The notes: generated from the sequence alone by a model not told the origin. Positions 42,993 through 52,557 are shown, counted from the first letter of the stretch. The stretch is 64,000 nucleotides of DNA from Lysinibacillus sp. G4S2 (GCF_030348505.1 NZ_JAUCFJ010000002.1:2050001-2114000), one strand, 5' to 3'. Program-made: numbers and translations.

Positions 42993-44162
42993 ATGGATCA
43001 TTGGTTTCAACGGGAACTACAATTAATAGAAGAGAAAGGATTGACAAGGAAGTTACGTTCGTTTTCAAATGGCAATGAGAGCGAGGTAATCATGAATGGT
43101 AAGAAATTCTTGCTTTTTTCATCTAATAACTATTTAGGTCTTGCAACAGATTTTCGGTTGAAAAAGAAAGCATCTGAAGGTATTAGTAAATACGGTACAG
43201 GAGCTGGTGGTTCGAGATTAACAACTGGCAATTTCGATATTCATGAACAGCTTGAATCTGAAATTGCGGATTTGAAAAAAACTGAATCTGCCATTGTTTT
43301 CAGCAGTGGTTACTTAGCGAACATTGGCGTAATTTCGAGTGTGATGAAGGCAGGGGACATTATATTTTCTGATGCTTGGAATCATGCGAGTATTATAGAT
43401 GGTTGTCGCCTTAGTCAAGCAAAAACAATTGTTTATGAACATGCGGATATGGTGGATTTAGAGCATAAATTGAGAGAATCACATGGAGATGGAAAGAAGT
43501 TAATTGTGACGGATGGCGTCTTTAGTATGGATGGTGATATTGCTCCACTTCCCGAAATAGTTGCGCTAGCAAAGAAATACAATGCTTACATAATGATTGA
43601 TGATGCGCATGTGACAGGTGTCTTAGGAAGTGAAGGTCGAGGTACCGCTGATTATTTTGGATTGAAAGATGAGATTGATTTTACAGTGGGTACGCTGAGT
43701 AAAGCGATTGGTGCAGAGGGTGGTTTTGTGGCGACGTCGTCCATTGCAAAAAACTATTTACTAAATAACGCTAGATCATTTATTTTCCAAACAGGTTTAT
43801 CTCCAAGTGCGATTGAGGCTGCACGAGAAGGAATATCCATTATTCAAAATGAGCCCGAACGAAGGGAACAATTGCTGAATAATGCTAAGTATTTACGTTT
43901 AAAATTGGGGGAATCCGGTTTTGTAGTTAATGAGGGGGAAACACCAATTATAACGCTTCTTATTGGAGATTCCCGTGAAGCTGTGCAATTTTCTGAAAAA
44001 CTTATGGATGAAGGTGTCTTTATTCCAGCGATTCGACCACCAACTGTGCCAAAAGGGTCAAGCAGGTTGCGGATTACAGTAATGGCTACCCATACAATGG
44101 AGCAGCTCAATACAGTCATAAATAAAATGAAGAAAATAGGGAAAGAAATGGGTATTGTATAA
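42993..44162 (+). CDS. bioF: 8-amino-7-oxononanoate synthase BioF
   Basis: A 389-residue PLP enzyme that joins pimeloyl-CoA and alanine. Motifs: FSSNNYLGLATDFRLK (about residues 44-59), GTGAGGSRLTTGN, DDAHVTGVLG and the PLP lysine in TLSKAIGAEGG (Lys237). RBS AGGAGGG. It follows bioW by 3 bp and ends the bioXWF operon. Confidence 0.95.
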   Translation: MDHWFQRELQLIEEKGLTRKLRSFSNGNESEVIMNGKKFLLFSSNNYLGLATDFRLKKKASEGISKYGTGAGGSRLTTGNFDIHEQLESEIADLKKTESAIVFSSGYLANIGVISSVMKAGDIIFSDAWNHASIIDGCRLSQAKTIVYEHADMVDLEHKLRESHGDGKKLIVTDGVFSMDGDIAPLPEIVALAKKYNAYIMIDDAHVTGVLGSEGRGTADYFGLKDEIDFTVGTLSKAIGAEGGFVATSSIAKNYLLNNARSFIFQTGLSPSAIEAAREGISIIQNEPERREQLLNNAKYLRLKLGESGFVVNEGETPIITLLIGDSREAVQFSEKLMDEGVFIPAIRPPTVPKGSSRLRITVMATHTMEQLNTVINKMKKIGKEMGIV

Positions 44163-44172
44163 AAGGTCATAA

Positions 44173-44271
44173 TATCAAGTTTTAGAGGTTTTGTCAGATA
44201 AAGAACTATCAACTGTTAAGATTTTAAAGAAAAATGGATTTGTTGAAATAAAGTCATTTGAATATGTATAG
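44173..44271 (+). pseudogene. GNAT C-terminal fragment
   Basis: An open stretch without start reads LSDKELSTVKILKKNGF and VEIKSFEYV, then stops. The ILKKNGFVE pattern is that of the last helix and strand of GNAT acetyltransferases. It seems to be a remnant only. Confidence 0.45.
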
Positions 44272-44570
44272 ATAAAGAATTAATCGGTCTTTCAAGGAAC
44301 GAATTTGCCAAAAATACTTGGCGTTGCAGATTCTAATATTGATAATAAAACAATCCTTACAATTGGAAAAGGGATAATAAATGGAAAATCCAATTGCAAG
44401 TTCTTATGAAGACAAATGTGTAAATGTAGGTGACGTCTTGGATATTGATTAAGATAAGAAGAAACAGGTATTAGAAGAGTTATTATCATCAAAGGACAAT
44501 GAAAAAATGATTAAGACAGACGACGTTTCATCTTAGGAGACAAATGTATCAAGTTAGAAATATATTAAAA
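44272..44570. other. Degenerate coding-like stretch
   Basis: A frame from ATG 44381 reads MENPIASSYEDKCVNVGDVL then DID, stop, then DKKKQVLEELLSSKDNEKMI and another stop near 44536. The lysine/glutamate-rich composition looks coding but no family is recognised. Probably decayed sequence; no intact gene. Confidence 0.35.
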
Positions 44571-44611
44571 TTAGAGTATGTATTGAATAGTTTTTCAAAA
44601 CATACTCTTGT
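44571..44611. terminator. Hairpin terminator
   Basis: AGAGTATGT pairs with ACATACTCT over an AT-rich loop, with a T-rich flank. It lies just beyond the 3' end of the minus-strand gene at 44620 and can also stop plus-strand transcripts. Confidence 0.65.
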
Positions 44612-44619
44612 TATTTTAA

Positions 44620-45021
44620 TTAAATATTTAATTCCGTTTCAAGAAAAGTTGCTACATCATTCCAATCCTCTATTGGAGAACTTTTTTCATATTCAATAGA
44701 TCCAAAATTCTCATTAGCATCTGGTTCATCTTCATAAAGTGAAAATTCTCGTATTAACTTGCCATTTTCTATTACTAGTAGCTCTGCGTTAAAATCCTCG
44801 TCGTAGTATCCATAAGTAACGGAATTATCCATTGCAAGTTCCATCCAAGATTCATTTGTTAAACCAAAGAACGCTTCTCCTTCTAAGTCTACAAAATATG
44901 TCCATCCATTTTCATGTTGTGAAATATGGATTGATTTATCAATTTCCTCATCTATCCAATCGCAATATCTTTTTTTGGCACCTTCTAATGGTAAATTCAA
45001 TTTAAAACAACATTTTCTCAT
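44620..45021 (-). CDS. Acidic protein of unknown function
   Basis: A 133-residue, strongly acidic protein (DWIDEEIDKSIHISQHENGW near the start, IEDWNDVATFLETELNI at the end). The mixed alpha/beta pattern and acidity resemble immunity-type proteins, but I recognise no family and no toxin gene is nearby. It is alone on the minus strand. Start at 45021, without a strong Shine-Dalgarno site. Confidence 0.6.
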   Translation of the reverse strand: MRKCCFKLNLPLEGAKKRYCDWIDEEIDKSIHISQHENGWTYFVDLEGEAFFGLTNESWMELAMDNSVTYGYYDEDFNAELLVIENGKLIREFSLYEDEPDANENFGSIEYEKSSPIEDWNDVATFLETELNI

Positions 45022-45095
45022 TTCGATTTAACCCCTCAATTCAAACACGACTACTATTAATTTACAGTTTAACATGAAAGATACTCAACAAAAAA

Positions 45096-45397
45096 GGTAG
45101 CTGGGACAAAACTCGTTCAAAACCTAAAAACGCGAGAAATTAATTTAGAAACGTTGATTTCTCGCGCTTTTTTAATGAAAAATTTAGTGTTTCATGGAGG
45201 TAGATGTCGATATTAATCGAAAGTTGGTCGATAAATCGAAAAAGTTAGTCTATAAAAGTTCTCAAGGTAGTAAATCTCCGGAAATATACTGCTATTAACA
45301 GAGAAATAGGGTAAAGAAAATAGAATGATTTAGTCAAACAAGAAAAAAGAGAAATCGAATGGCATCGATTTCTCTTTTTTCTTTAATATCAGCTACC
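45096..45397. mobile_element. MITE-like element, long form, second copy
   Basis: A 302-bp close copy of the element at 15110-15448, in the same orientation. It starts GGTAGCTGGGACAAAAC and ends CAGCTACC. Compared with the first copy it lacks about 15 bases between two AGC motifs at the right end, so its inverted repeat is only 8 bp. It keeps the CGCGAGAAAT hairpin, three 21-bp units (45209-45257) and the second hairpin. Confidence 0.8.
45209..45257 (+). repeat. Short 21-bp-phased array (array VI-b)
   Basis: GAT-type cores at 45209, 45230 and 45251, 21 bp apart, with the same consensus as the copy at 15224-15293. Confidence 0.78.
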
Positions 45398-45401
45398 AAT
45401 C

Positions 45402-46784
45402 TTATTTTTCAAGCTTCGTTAATGTTTTGCCACTCCAACCAAAGATGATTGTTAAAATTGGTCCGAGTAGACAGAAGAAGGTATATGGCAGGTAAGATGT
45501 TGTTGGTATATCTAGTACACTAGCAATAAAAATACCACAAACACTCCACGGAACAAGAGGGTTCACTACAGTACCTGCGTCCTCCATGACACGGGATAGA
45601 TTTTTAGGGGCAAGTCCAACCTTCTCAAATTGTGCTTTAAATGCTTCCCCAGTTAGGAGGATGGATAGATATTGCTCACCAATTAATGTGTTGACACCAA
45701 TTCCTGTAATGGCAGCGCCTGTAATAACAGAGCCAGCACTTTTAAAGAAACCTTCCACCTTCGATAAAATACTTTGAATAATGCCGAGCGTAAATAATAG
45801 ACCACCCATTGTTAATGCTAATAAAACTAATGCAATTGTAAATAGCATACTGTTCATACCACCACGTGTCAGTAATGCATCTACGTCCTTATTACCAGTA
45901 TTAGAGACATAGCCATCAAAAAGCATTTTGAATACATTTGACAGTGCAATCGGTTCTTGTATGTAGGCAAGTCCAACACCAATAATTGAGACGACTGCAA
46001 GTGTAATCAGTGCGGGTGCTTTATAAAATGTCATAATAACAAGAACTACAATTGGTAATAATGTATACCAATGAACAAGTCCAGTTGACAGTAAGCCCTC
46101 TTTAAATTGCTCAACTGTTTCAAATGAAGTATCTGCTCCTGTTGGCGATAATATTGCATAAAGAACAAATGATATTAAGAAAGCTGGAAACGTTGTCCAA
46201 CCCATATTTTTAATATGTTCGAAAAGATCTACGCCAACCGTACCAGATGCAAGATTTGTTGTATCCGATAAGGGAGACATTTTATCTCCAAAGAAGGCGC
46301 CAGAAACAATTGCCCCAGCTGTAATGGATAAAGAGATGTCCATTGCACCTGCAATGCCCATAAAAGCTACGCCAACGGTCGCAACTGTTGTTAATGAACT
46401 ACCAACAGAAATGCCGACGATACTACAAATAAGAAATACAATTGCAAAGAAAAAGCTTGGTGAAACCGTTAAAAAACCGTAGTAGATGAGCGTTGGAATT
46501 GTACCACCCATAATCCAGCTCGAAATTAAAATACCAATAAAGAAGAAAATAAAAACGGCTCCAAGACCAGCACTTGCACCTGCAACCATACCAGCTTCAA
46601 GCTCACGAAAAGGAACTTTTTTTAGTAATCCATAGGCAATTAAAAGTGAAATGACAAGTAAAATAGGTATGTGGGGTGTCGCTTGTAAATACCCAATACT
46701 GAACGCCATCGTGGCAATAATTAATAGTATGATGAAGCTTGCCTCGATAAATCGAGGGTTACTTTTTGCTTCAATTCGAAACAT
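45402..46784 (-). CDS. Na+/H+ antiporter, NhaC family
   Basis: A 460-residue membrane protein with about 12 helices. NhaC landmarks: ISVGSSLTTVATVGVAFMGI, SGAFFGDKMSPLSDTTNLAS (about residues 161-180) and the region NPLVPWSVCGIF near residue 410. It exchanges sodium for protons, or a related substrate such as malate/lactate in MleN-like members, which the sequence does not exclude. ATG behind TTAGGAGG; consensus promoter at 46838-46865. Confidence 0.92.
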   Translation of the reverse strand: MFRIEAKSNPRFIEASFIILLIIATMAFSIGYLQATPHIPILLVISLLIAYGLLKKVPFRELEAGMVAGASAGLGAVFIFFFIGILISSWIMGGTIPTLIYYGFLTVSPSFFFAIVFLICSIVGISVGSSLTTVATVGVAFMGIAGAMDISLSITAGAIVSGAFFGDKMSPLSDTTNLASGTVGVDLFEHIKNMGWTTFPAFLISFVLYAILSPTGADTSFETVEQFKEGLLSTGLVHWYTLLPIVVLVIMTFYKAPALITLAVVSIIGVGLAYIQEPIALSNVFKMLFDGYVSNTGNKDVDALLTRGGMNSMLFTIALVLLALTMGGLLFTLGIIQSILSKVEGFFKSAGSVITGAAITGIGVNTLIGEQYLSILLTGEAFKAQFEKVGLAPKNLSRVMEDAGTVVNPLVPWSVCGIFIASVLDIPTTSYLPYTFFCLLGPILTIIFGWSGKTLTKLEK

Positions 46785-46837
46785 GCTAAACCTCCTAACA
46801 GTTACTTCTACGCTTCAATGCGGTGAAGCCCAAAAGT

Positions 46838-46865
46838 ATTATAGCACGCTAATAAATTTTGTCAA
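46838..46865 (-). promoter_or_regulatory. SigA promoter of nhaC
   Basis: On the minus strand TTGACA (46860-46865), a 16-bp spacer and TATAAT (46838-46843), both perfect. The promoter lies within the last codons of the TSUP pseudogene. Confidence 0.88.
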
Positions 46866-47213
46866 TTGATTGAAAATTCTGTCATGGCGATCGGTACGGT
46901 CCCAAACTTTCTTGAAAACCGTATAAGTAGCAACTAGGAAGAGCATAACAAGCATTAGAGGCTTTGTTATAGCTGGGGAAATAAGATGTACGGTGTATGC
47001 ACCAATTAATGAAATGTATTATGTATGTAAATTTTAACATCAAACAAATGTTAGCATGCTTGTTTCATTATATTGGCCAGTTTGTGGTGATAGCTGTACT
47101 TGGCGACAGACCAACATCCATGAGAGTCCTCCGCCACCAACAATCACATTCAAAAAGGGTGCGATAAAACCGAGCACTAAAAGTATTGCGTGTGATAGTA
47201 AATCGATGTCCAT
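46839..47213 (-). pseudogene. TauE/SafE (TSUP) permease remnant
   Basis: From ATG 47213 the minus strand reads AILLVLGFIAPFLNVIVGGG, the first helix of TSUP permeases. A frameshift follows: the continuation GLSPSTAITTN is found in another frame. After a large deletion the C-terminal part LISPAITKPLMLVMLFLVAT plus YTVFKK is still readable, ending at 46839. Normal TSUP proteins have about 250 residues; only about 110 remain. It is a dead gene. Confidence 0.82.
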
Positions 47214-47654
47214 TTATATAATGACTCACAACCTTCTTTTAACCGGCTCATCGGACGCTCCTAGGAAAGTCGCCCAGTCGGAGCGAAAATCAATGCTTTA
47301 TATTACTACTAATTGGTAATAAGTAACAATGAAGATTCGACATATTTATGTAAAGAACGTTTACAATTCCTTAACATTAATAAAGATAAAAAAATTGAAG
47401 AGAAAAAAGTTTTTACAAGTATTTTTGTTAAAATAAAAGAAAAAACGGTAATATATAAAGAAAAAACGGTAATTTTCATCGTTGAGTTTCCAACGTTTTC
47501 AACTTGGAAAAGTACTTAAAAATAAATGTGGCGAATTTTATATTACATTTATGTAAATTCAACTCGTTTTTGTTTAAAAATCTGTAGAAATGTGTAAAGG
47601 TTTTGTTATGATGATTGCAGAAATTGATAATATTCATTCAACAGGAGGAACATT
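47214..47654. other. Intergenic region with dispersed-repeat debris
   Basis: The segment 47248-47287 (GGCTCATCGGACGCTCC, GTCGCCCAGTCGGAGCG) matches parts of the GC-rich repeat at 23461-23550. AAAGAAAAAACGGTAAT occurs twice in tandem (near 47440-47475). A palindrome TTACATTTATGTAA lies near 47543. Probable -10 TATGAT near 47605 serves the next gene. No supported gene. Confidence 0.55.
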
Positions 47655-48275
47655 ATGTTCAACTCAAACAAGCAAGATCCATTTTTTAAGGCGTTATTAA
47701 ACATTTCTAAAAATGTTAATGAAGGTATTTACTATGCACATAATGCACGTATTCAAGATATTGATGCCTTAAAAGAGATCGCAGACACGATGAAACAATA
47801 TGAAAAAAGTGGAGATAAATTGATTCATGAGCTTATCGTTATGCTGAATAAATCGTTTATGACGCCTATCGAACGTGAAGATATTTTAGCTCTTGCAAAT
47901 AAATTAGATGATGTAATTGATGGCATGGAAGGCTGTATTGCTCATTTTGATATGTATAATTTAACTGAAGTTACAGATCCAATGCGTCAATTCCTAACAT
48001 ATATTGCGAAAAGTACAGATGAAATGGTACAAGCAATGGAGCTATTAAATAGTAAAAAGCTTGTAGAAATGCGTAAACATGCGATTCAAATTAAGGACTA
48101 TGAGCGTGAATGTGATGAAATTTTCCGTTCTTCGATGAAGCAATTATTTATCCAAGAAAAAGATCCAATGCGTATCATCGTGTTCAAAGATATTTACGAA
48201 CAATTTGAAGATATTGCAGACTGCTGTCAAACAGTAGCAAATACAATTGAAACAATAATTATGCGTAACGCGTAA
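47655..48275 (+). CDS. DUF47 PhoU-like accessory protein of PiT
   Basis: A 206-residue all-helical protein of the DUF47 family (B. subtilis YkaA). PhoU-like metal-binding helices are seen in KQYEKSGDKLIHELIVMLN and REDILALANKLDDVIDGMEG, with acidic residues at PhoU positions. Such proteins sit at the membrane and control the PiT phosphate permease, here 15 bp downstream. ATG behind ACAGGAGG. Confidence 0.93.
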   Translation: MFNSNKQDPFFKALLNISKNVNEGIYYAHNARIQDIDALKEIADTMKQYEKSGDKLIHELIVMLNKSFMTPIEREDILALANKLDDVIDGMEGCIAHFDMYNLTEVTDPMRQFLTYIAKSTDEMVQAMELLNSKKLVEMRKHAIQIKDYERECDEIFRSSMKQLFIQEKDPMRIIVFKDIYEQFEDIADCCQTVANTIETIIMRNA

Positions 48276-48290
48276 GATGGAGTGTACGAA

Positions 48291-49307
48291 ATGGATACGA
48301 TATTACTAATAACAATATTAATCGTTATATTCGCACTTGTGTTCGACTTTATTAACGGTTTCCATGATACAGCCAACGCGATCGCAACTTCTGTATCAAC
48401 AAGAGCTTTGAAGCCGAGAACAGCAGTATATTTGGCTGCGGGTATGAACTTCATAGGAGCTATTACATTTGTTGGGGTAGCGAAAGCATTGACAAAGGAT
48501 ATTGTTGACCCATACAGCTTGAATGCTTTTGATGGAGATACTACAGGTTCAGTCGTTATTTTAGCGGCATTATTTTCAGCGATAACATGGAATTTAGTAA
48601 CTTGGTACTTTGGAATTCCGTCTAGTTCATCACATACATTAATTGGTTCTGTGGCAGGGGCTGCCATTGCAGCGGCCGGCTTTGATGCTTTGAACTACAG
48701 TGGCTTTATAAAAATCCTTCAAGCGCTTATTTTCTCACCATTACTTGCGTTTGCAGCTGGTTTCTTAATGATGTCGTTATTTAAAGTTATATTCAAGGAT
48801 ATGAATTTATATCGAACGAATAAAGGTTTCCGAACGATGCAAATTGGGACAGCAGCTTTACAATCATTTACTCACGGTACTAATGATGCGCAAAAAGCGA
48901 TGGGGATTATAACACTTGCATTAATTGCAGGAGGCTTGCATCAAGGTGATGACATTCCTTTCTGGGTACGTTTTGCAGCAGCATGTGCGATGGGTCTTGG
49001 TACATCAGTAGGTGGTTATAAAATCATCAAAACAGTTGGTGGTAAGATTATGAAAATCCGTCCAGTAAATGGGGTTGCAGCTGACCTTGCTTCTGCATCT
49101 ATCATTTTTGGAGCGACATTAATTCACTTGCCAGTATCTACAACACATGTTATTTCTTCATCCATCATGGGAGTAGGAACAGCACATCGTGTAAAAGGTG
49201 TTAAATGGGGTATGGCACGAAAAATTGTGACGACATGGGTGATCACAATGCCAATCTCTGCAGTCATGGCAGGAGCTATTTATTTTTTATTAAGTTTATT
49301 TTTCTAA
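48291..49307 (+). CDS. pit: Low-affinity inorganic phosphate transporter, PiT family
   Basis: A 338-residue membrane protein with about ten helices. ATG 48291 is chosen eight bases after GGAG; the GTG at 48282 overlaps that site. Both PiT signatures are present: DFINGFHDTANAIATSVSTR (about residues 16-35) and SFTHGTNDAQKAMG (about 192-205). It imports metal-phosphate with protons. Operon with the DUF47 gene upstream. Confidence 0.94.
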   Translation: MDTILLITILIVIFALVFDFINGFHDTANAIATSVSTRALKPRTAVYLAAGMNFIGAITFVGVAKALTKDIVDPYSLNAFDGDTTGSVVILAALFSAITWNLVTWYFGIPSSSSHTLIGSVAGAAIAAAGFDALNYSGFIKILQALIFSPLLAFAAGFLMMSLFKVIFKDMNLYRTNKGFRTMQIGTAALQSFTHGTNDAQKAMGIITLALIAGGLHQGDDIPFWVRFAAACAMGLGTSVGGYKIIKTVGGKIMKIRPVNGVAADLASASIIFGATLIHLPVSTTHVISSSIMGVGTAHRVKGVKWGMARKIVTTWVITMPISAVMAGAIYFLLSLFF

Positions 49308-49316
49308 CATAATGAG

Positions 49317-49348
49317 GGAATGCACAATTTGCGTGCATTCCTTTTTTG
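49317..49348 (+). terminator. Intrinsic terminator after PiT operon
   Basis: GGAATGCAC (49317-49325) pairs with GTGCATTCC (49333-49341), followed by six T. Confidence 0.9.
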
Positions 49349-49374
49349 ATTTGATTAAATCAGATAGGTAGAGC

Positions 49375-50328
49375 AACGGAAAGACCGAGCAGAACGACGG
49401 AAAGAAATGCAGGCGACGGATAGATCGGTCAGAGCGACGGATAGAGAAGGAAAAGCGACGGAAAGCCAGCCCAGAGCGACGGAAAGAAATGCAGGCGACG
49501 GATAGATTGGTCAGACAGACGGATAAAAAAGGCGAAGCGACGGAAAGGACGCACAGAGCGACGGAAAGAAATGCAGACGACGGAAAGGCCGGTCAGAACG
49601 ACGGATAGAAAAGGCGAAGCGACGGAAAGGCCGAGCAGGACGACGGATAGAAAAGGTAAAGCGACGGATATTCCGGTCAGAGCGATGGAAAGAAATACAG
49701 GCGACGGATAAATCGGTCAGAACGACGGATAGAAAAGATAAAGCGACGGATATTCCGGTCAGAGCGATGGAAAGAAATACAGGCGACGGATAGATCGGTC
49801 AGACCGACGGATAGAAAAGGTAAAGCGACGGATATACCGGTCAGACCGACGGAAAGAAATGCAGGGCCGGGTAGATTGGTCAGACCGACGGATAAAAAAG
49901 GCGAAGCGACGGAAAGGATGCCTGGAGCGACGGATAGAGAAGGCGAAGTGACGGAAAGAAATACAGGCGACGGAAAGATCGGTCAGACCGACGGATAGAA
50001 AAGGCAAAGCGACGGATATACCGGTCAGACCGACGGAAAGAAATGCAGGCGACGGAAAGGCTGGTCAGAGCGACGGATAAAAAAGGCGAAGCGACGGAAA
50101 GGACGCCTGGAACGACGGATAGAGAAGGCGAAGTGACGGAAAGAAATACAGGCGACGGAAAGATCGGTCAGACCGACGGATAGAAAAGGTAAAGCGACGG
50201 ATATACCGGTCAGACCGACGGAAAGAAATGCAGGCGACGGAAAGGCTGGTCAGAGCGACGGATAAAAAAGGCGAAGCGACGGAAAGACAGCCCAGACCGA
50301 CGGATATAAAAGGAGAATCGACGTATAG
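49375..50328 (+). repeat. Tandem array III: GACGGAWAG repeats, 21/19-bp units
   Basis: About 46 units. Core starts 49396, 49415, 49436, 49457, 49478, 49497, 49518 show steps 19, 21, 21, 21, 19, 21, giving an 82-bp higher-order repeat (49415, 49497, 49579). The tails (ATCGGTCAGA, AAAGGCGAAGC, AATGCAGGC) differ from arrays I and II but the core and phase are the same. The last core is GACGTATAG at 50320, 94 bp before the response-regulator gene. Confidence 0.95.
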
Positions 50329-50413
50329 CCAGATCTATGGTAATTATAAAGAAAGTATAAAGTTCAGAAAAAATGTCTTTTTACATAGTAAGGTTAGTAC
50401 AGGAGGAAAACAG

Positions 50414-51112
50414 ATGAAAGAAAAGCTATTACTGATTGAGGATGATACGGCGATTGGACGTATTGTAAAGGATACGCTTGAACAAGAGGGTTATCAAGTT
50501 ACTTGGGCAACAACAGGACTTGAAGGATTAGCTGATTTCCAAGCAGATTCGTTCGATTTAGTGTTAGTCGATTGGATGTTACCTGAGATGGATGGTCTTA
50601 CGGTTTGTCAAAATATCCGCTGGGAAAGTGATGTACCAATTTTAATGATGAGTGCGCGTAAGGAAGAGGCAGATAAGGTTGAGGGCTTGCAGGGCGCTGA
50701 TGATTATATAGCGAAACCGTTTAGTTTAGAGGAGTTAAAGGCGCGCGTAGCCTCACACTTACGTCGCTGGAAACGTTATACAAAAAAAGAAATCGCTGAA
50801 GATGTTACATCCTTTGCATACGGCTTAAAGATTGATTGGCAAAAGGAAACAGTGCGCCTTGATGATGAAGAGCTTGCTTTAACACAGAAGGAGTTTGCTG
50901 TATTAAAACTACTTACGAAAAATCCAAGTCAAACCTTTTCCAAAGAAGAGCTATATCAGCATATTTGGCAACAGGCAAGCGTAGTTGAAACACATACAGT
51001 CACAGTTCATATAAAGGCACTACGAGAAAAGCTAAAAGACCCAGTCAAAACCCCGTATTTTATACAGACAGTATGGGGCAAGGGCTACCGCTTTATTGGT
51101 GAACCGCTATGA
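50414..51112 (+). CDS. OmpR/PhoB-family response regulator
   Basis: A 232-residue regulator: receiver domain (about 1-118) with acidic pocket IEDD, phospho-accepting Asp53 (LVLVDWMLPEMDG) and conserved Lys near 103 (IAKPFSLEEL), then a winged-helix DNA-binding domain (about 135-230, VVETHTVTVHIKALREKL). ATG is behind a strong AGGAGG; the longer frame upstream is array DNA. It overlaps the kinase gene by 4 bases. Its targets probably include the lipoprotein that follows. Confidence 0.94.
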   Translation: MKEKLLLIEDDTAIGRIVKDTLEQEGYQVTWATTGLEGLADFQADSFDLVLVDWMLPEMDGLTVCQNIRWESDVPILMMSARKEEADKVEGLQGADDYIAKPFSLEELKARVASHLRRWKRYTKKEIAEDVTSFAYGLKIDWQKETVRLDDEELALTQKEFAVLKLLTKNPSQTFSKEELYQHIWQQASVVETHTVTVHIKALREKLKDPVKTPYFIQTVWGKGYRFIGEPL

Positions 51113-52557
51113 AAATTAAAACTTGGTTACTCATCACTTTTTTCATCGTGATGATTTTACCGATAGCAGGTGCATATAGCCTTTATGTGTGGATTAACGC
51201 CTATTATCAAGATAAAAACGTTGCTGAGTATTTCGAAAAATTGACAGAGCTTAATCAGGTAAAATCGGTTCTCGAAAATCCTGTACATTATAAGAAAAAT
51301 GCGGATAGAAAAGGAATTGAAGCACTAACGAACGATCAGCTCGCTATCACACTTTACTCGAAATCTGGCTTTGTTTTGTATTCCTCAAATCCGTTGAGAT
51401 TGGAATATGAATCTAGAGAGAGTGTTTTTAAAGGCTTATATGAATTAAAGCAAAACTACAATGCCTTTACTTATAAAGAACCAGTTTATCAAGATGGGGA
51501 ATTGCTTGGGGTTTATAAAATTCAATTAGTTAGGACGGATTGGGTAAAAGGTGTAGAAAGTCGTTCTTGGCTTGTAATAGCGAGCTCTATACTATTATTT
51601 CTTCTAATTTATTTTGCATTAATGATGCTGCTTAACCGTAAATTAAATCGACCGTTACATGAACTGATGCGGCAAATGCGTGCTTTTGCAAAGGGGGAGC
51701 ATGTGGAATCGAATTTAGTAGCAAGAAAAGATGAAATTGGTGAACTTGCTCAAACCTTTCTTGCGATGCAGGATGAAATAGAAACTGCTCGTACTCACTT
51801 AAAAGCTGAACAAGAGCAAAAAGAGCTAATGATTGCAAGTATTTCTCATGATTTGAAAACACCCCTTACAGCTATTCAAGCATATGCTGAGTCTTTACAA
51901 AGCAAGGCATTATCAGAAGAACAGCAAGTCGAGTACCGACAGATTATTTTAACAAAGTCTGAAACGATGAAGCATATGTTAGATGATTTACTAATGTACA
52001 CGTTACTGCAATCTACAAACTATAGTTTAGAACTTATTACAGTAGATGGGGAAGAATTTTTTGAAATGGCACTGTCGGATTATGAGCAGCTAAGTGAGAA
52101 TCAAGGATTTACACTTGAAGTTACCTGTGACATAGAAGGGCTATATGCAGTGCATCCGAAGCAGCTTCAACGTGTGATCGACAATTTAATAAGTAATGCT
52201 TGGCGCTATGGAGAAATAAGTACAACGATAGGTTTAGCAGCCATAAATGCTGGGAAGTGTCCTATATGGTGCTTTGATTTTATGAAGCCAGCACTGGCAA
52301 AGCATGATGGTATGTATATTATTGTGCAAAATAGCGGGCAAGGTGTAAATAAAGAAAATATTGAGAAGTTATTTGAGCCAATGTACCAAGCTGATACGGC
52401 ACGAACAAAGGCTGGGGAGCGAGGTACTGGACTAGGCTTAAATATTGCAAAACAAATAATAGAAAAGCATGGTGGGACAGTAGAGCTGATATCAAAAGAA
52501 GGCTATGGAACAGCTGTACTATGCTGGTTGCCACCATTTAAAGGAGAGATTTCATAA
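51109..52557 (+). CDS. Sensor histidine kinase with HAMP domain
   Basis: A 482-residue membrane kinase: helix (about 5-27), extracellular sensor (about 28-148), helix (about 150-172), HAMP (about 175-225), phospho-acceptor in SISHDLKTPLTAI (His247), and an HATPase domain with N-box NLISNAWRYGE, G1 VQNSGQGV and G2 GERGTGLGLNIAKQI. It phosphorylates the preceding regulator in answer to an unknown envelope signal. Its stop overlaps the next start by one base. Confidence 0.95.
   Translation: MKIKTWLLITFFIVMILPIAGAYSLYVWINAYYQDKNVAEYFEKLTELNQVKSVLENPVHYKKNADRKGIEALTNDQLAITLYSKSGFVLYSSNPLRLEYESRESVFKGLYELKQNYNAFTYKEPVYQDGELLGVYKIQLVRTDWVKGVESRSWLVIASSILLFLLIYFALMMLLNRKLNRPLHELMRQMRAFAKGEHVESNLVARKDEIGELAQTFLAMQDEIETARTHLKAEQEQKELMIASISHDLKTPLTAIQAYAESLQSKALSEEQQVEYRQIILTKSETMKHMLDDLLMYTLLQSTNYSLELITVDGEEFFEMALSDYEQLSENQGFTLEVTCDIEGLYAVHPKQLQRVIDNLISNAWRYGEISTTIGLAAINAGKCPIWCFDFMKPALAKHDGMYIIVQNSGQGVNKENIEKLFEPMYQADTARTKAGERGTGLGLNIAKQIIEKHGGTVELISKEGYGTAVLCWLPPFKGEIS

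Noticed and set aside
44620-45021. Toxin-immunity pair
   Set aside because: The acidic protein could suit an immunity role, but no toxin-like gene is adjacent and no family is recognised.
47313-47519. 68-residue Lys/Glu-rich frame
   Set aside because: Contains a tandem duplicate of AAAGAAAAAACGGTAAT and lacks a start site; composition is explained by A-rich DNA.
49375-50328. CRISPR array
   Set aside because: Units of 19-21 bp with cores of about 9 bp and recurring tails; no unique spacers of 30 bp or more, no cas genes.
50228-50413. N-terminal extension of the response regulator
   Set aside because: It is array III DNA and leader; the ATG at 50414 with AGGAGG and a normal receiver start is clearly the real start.
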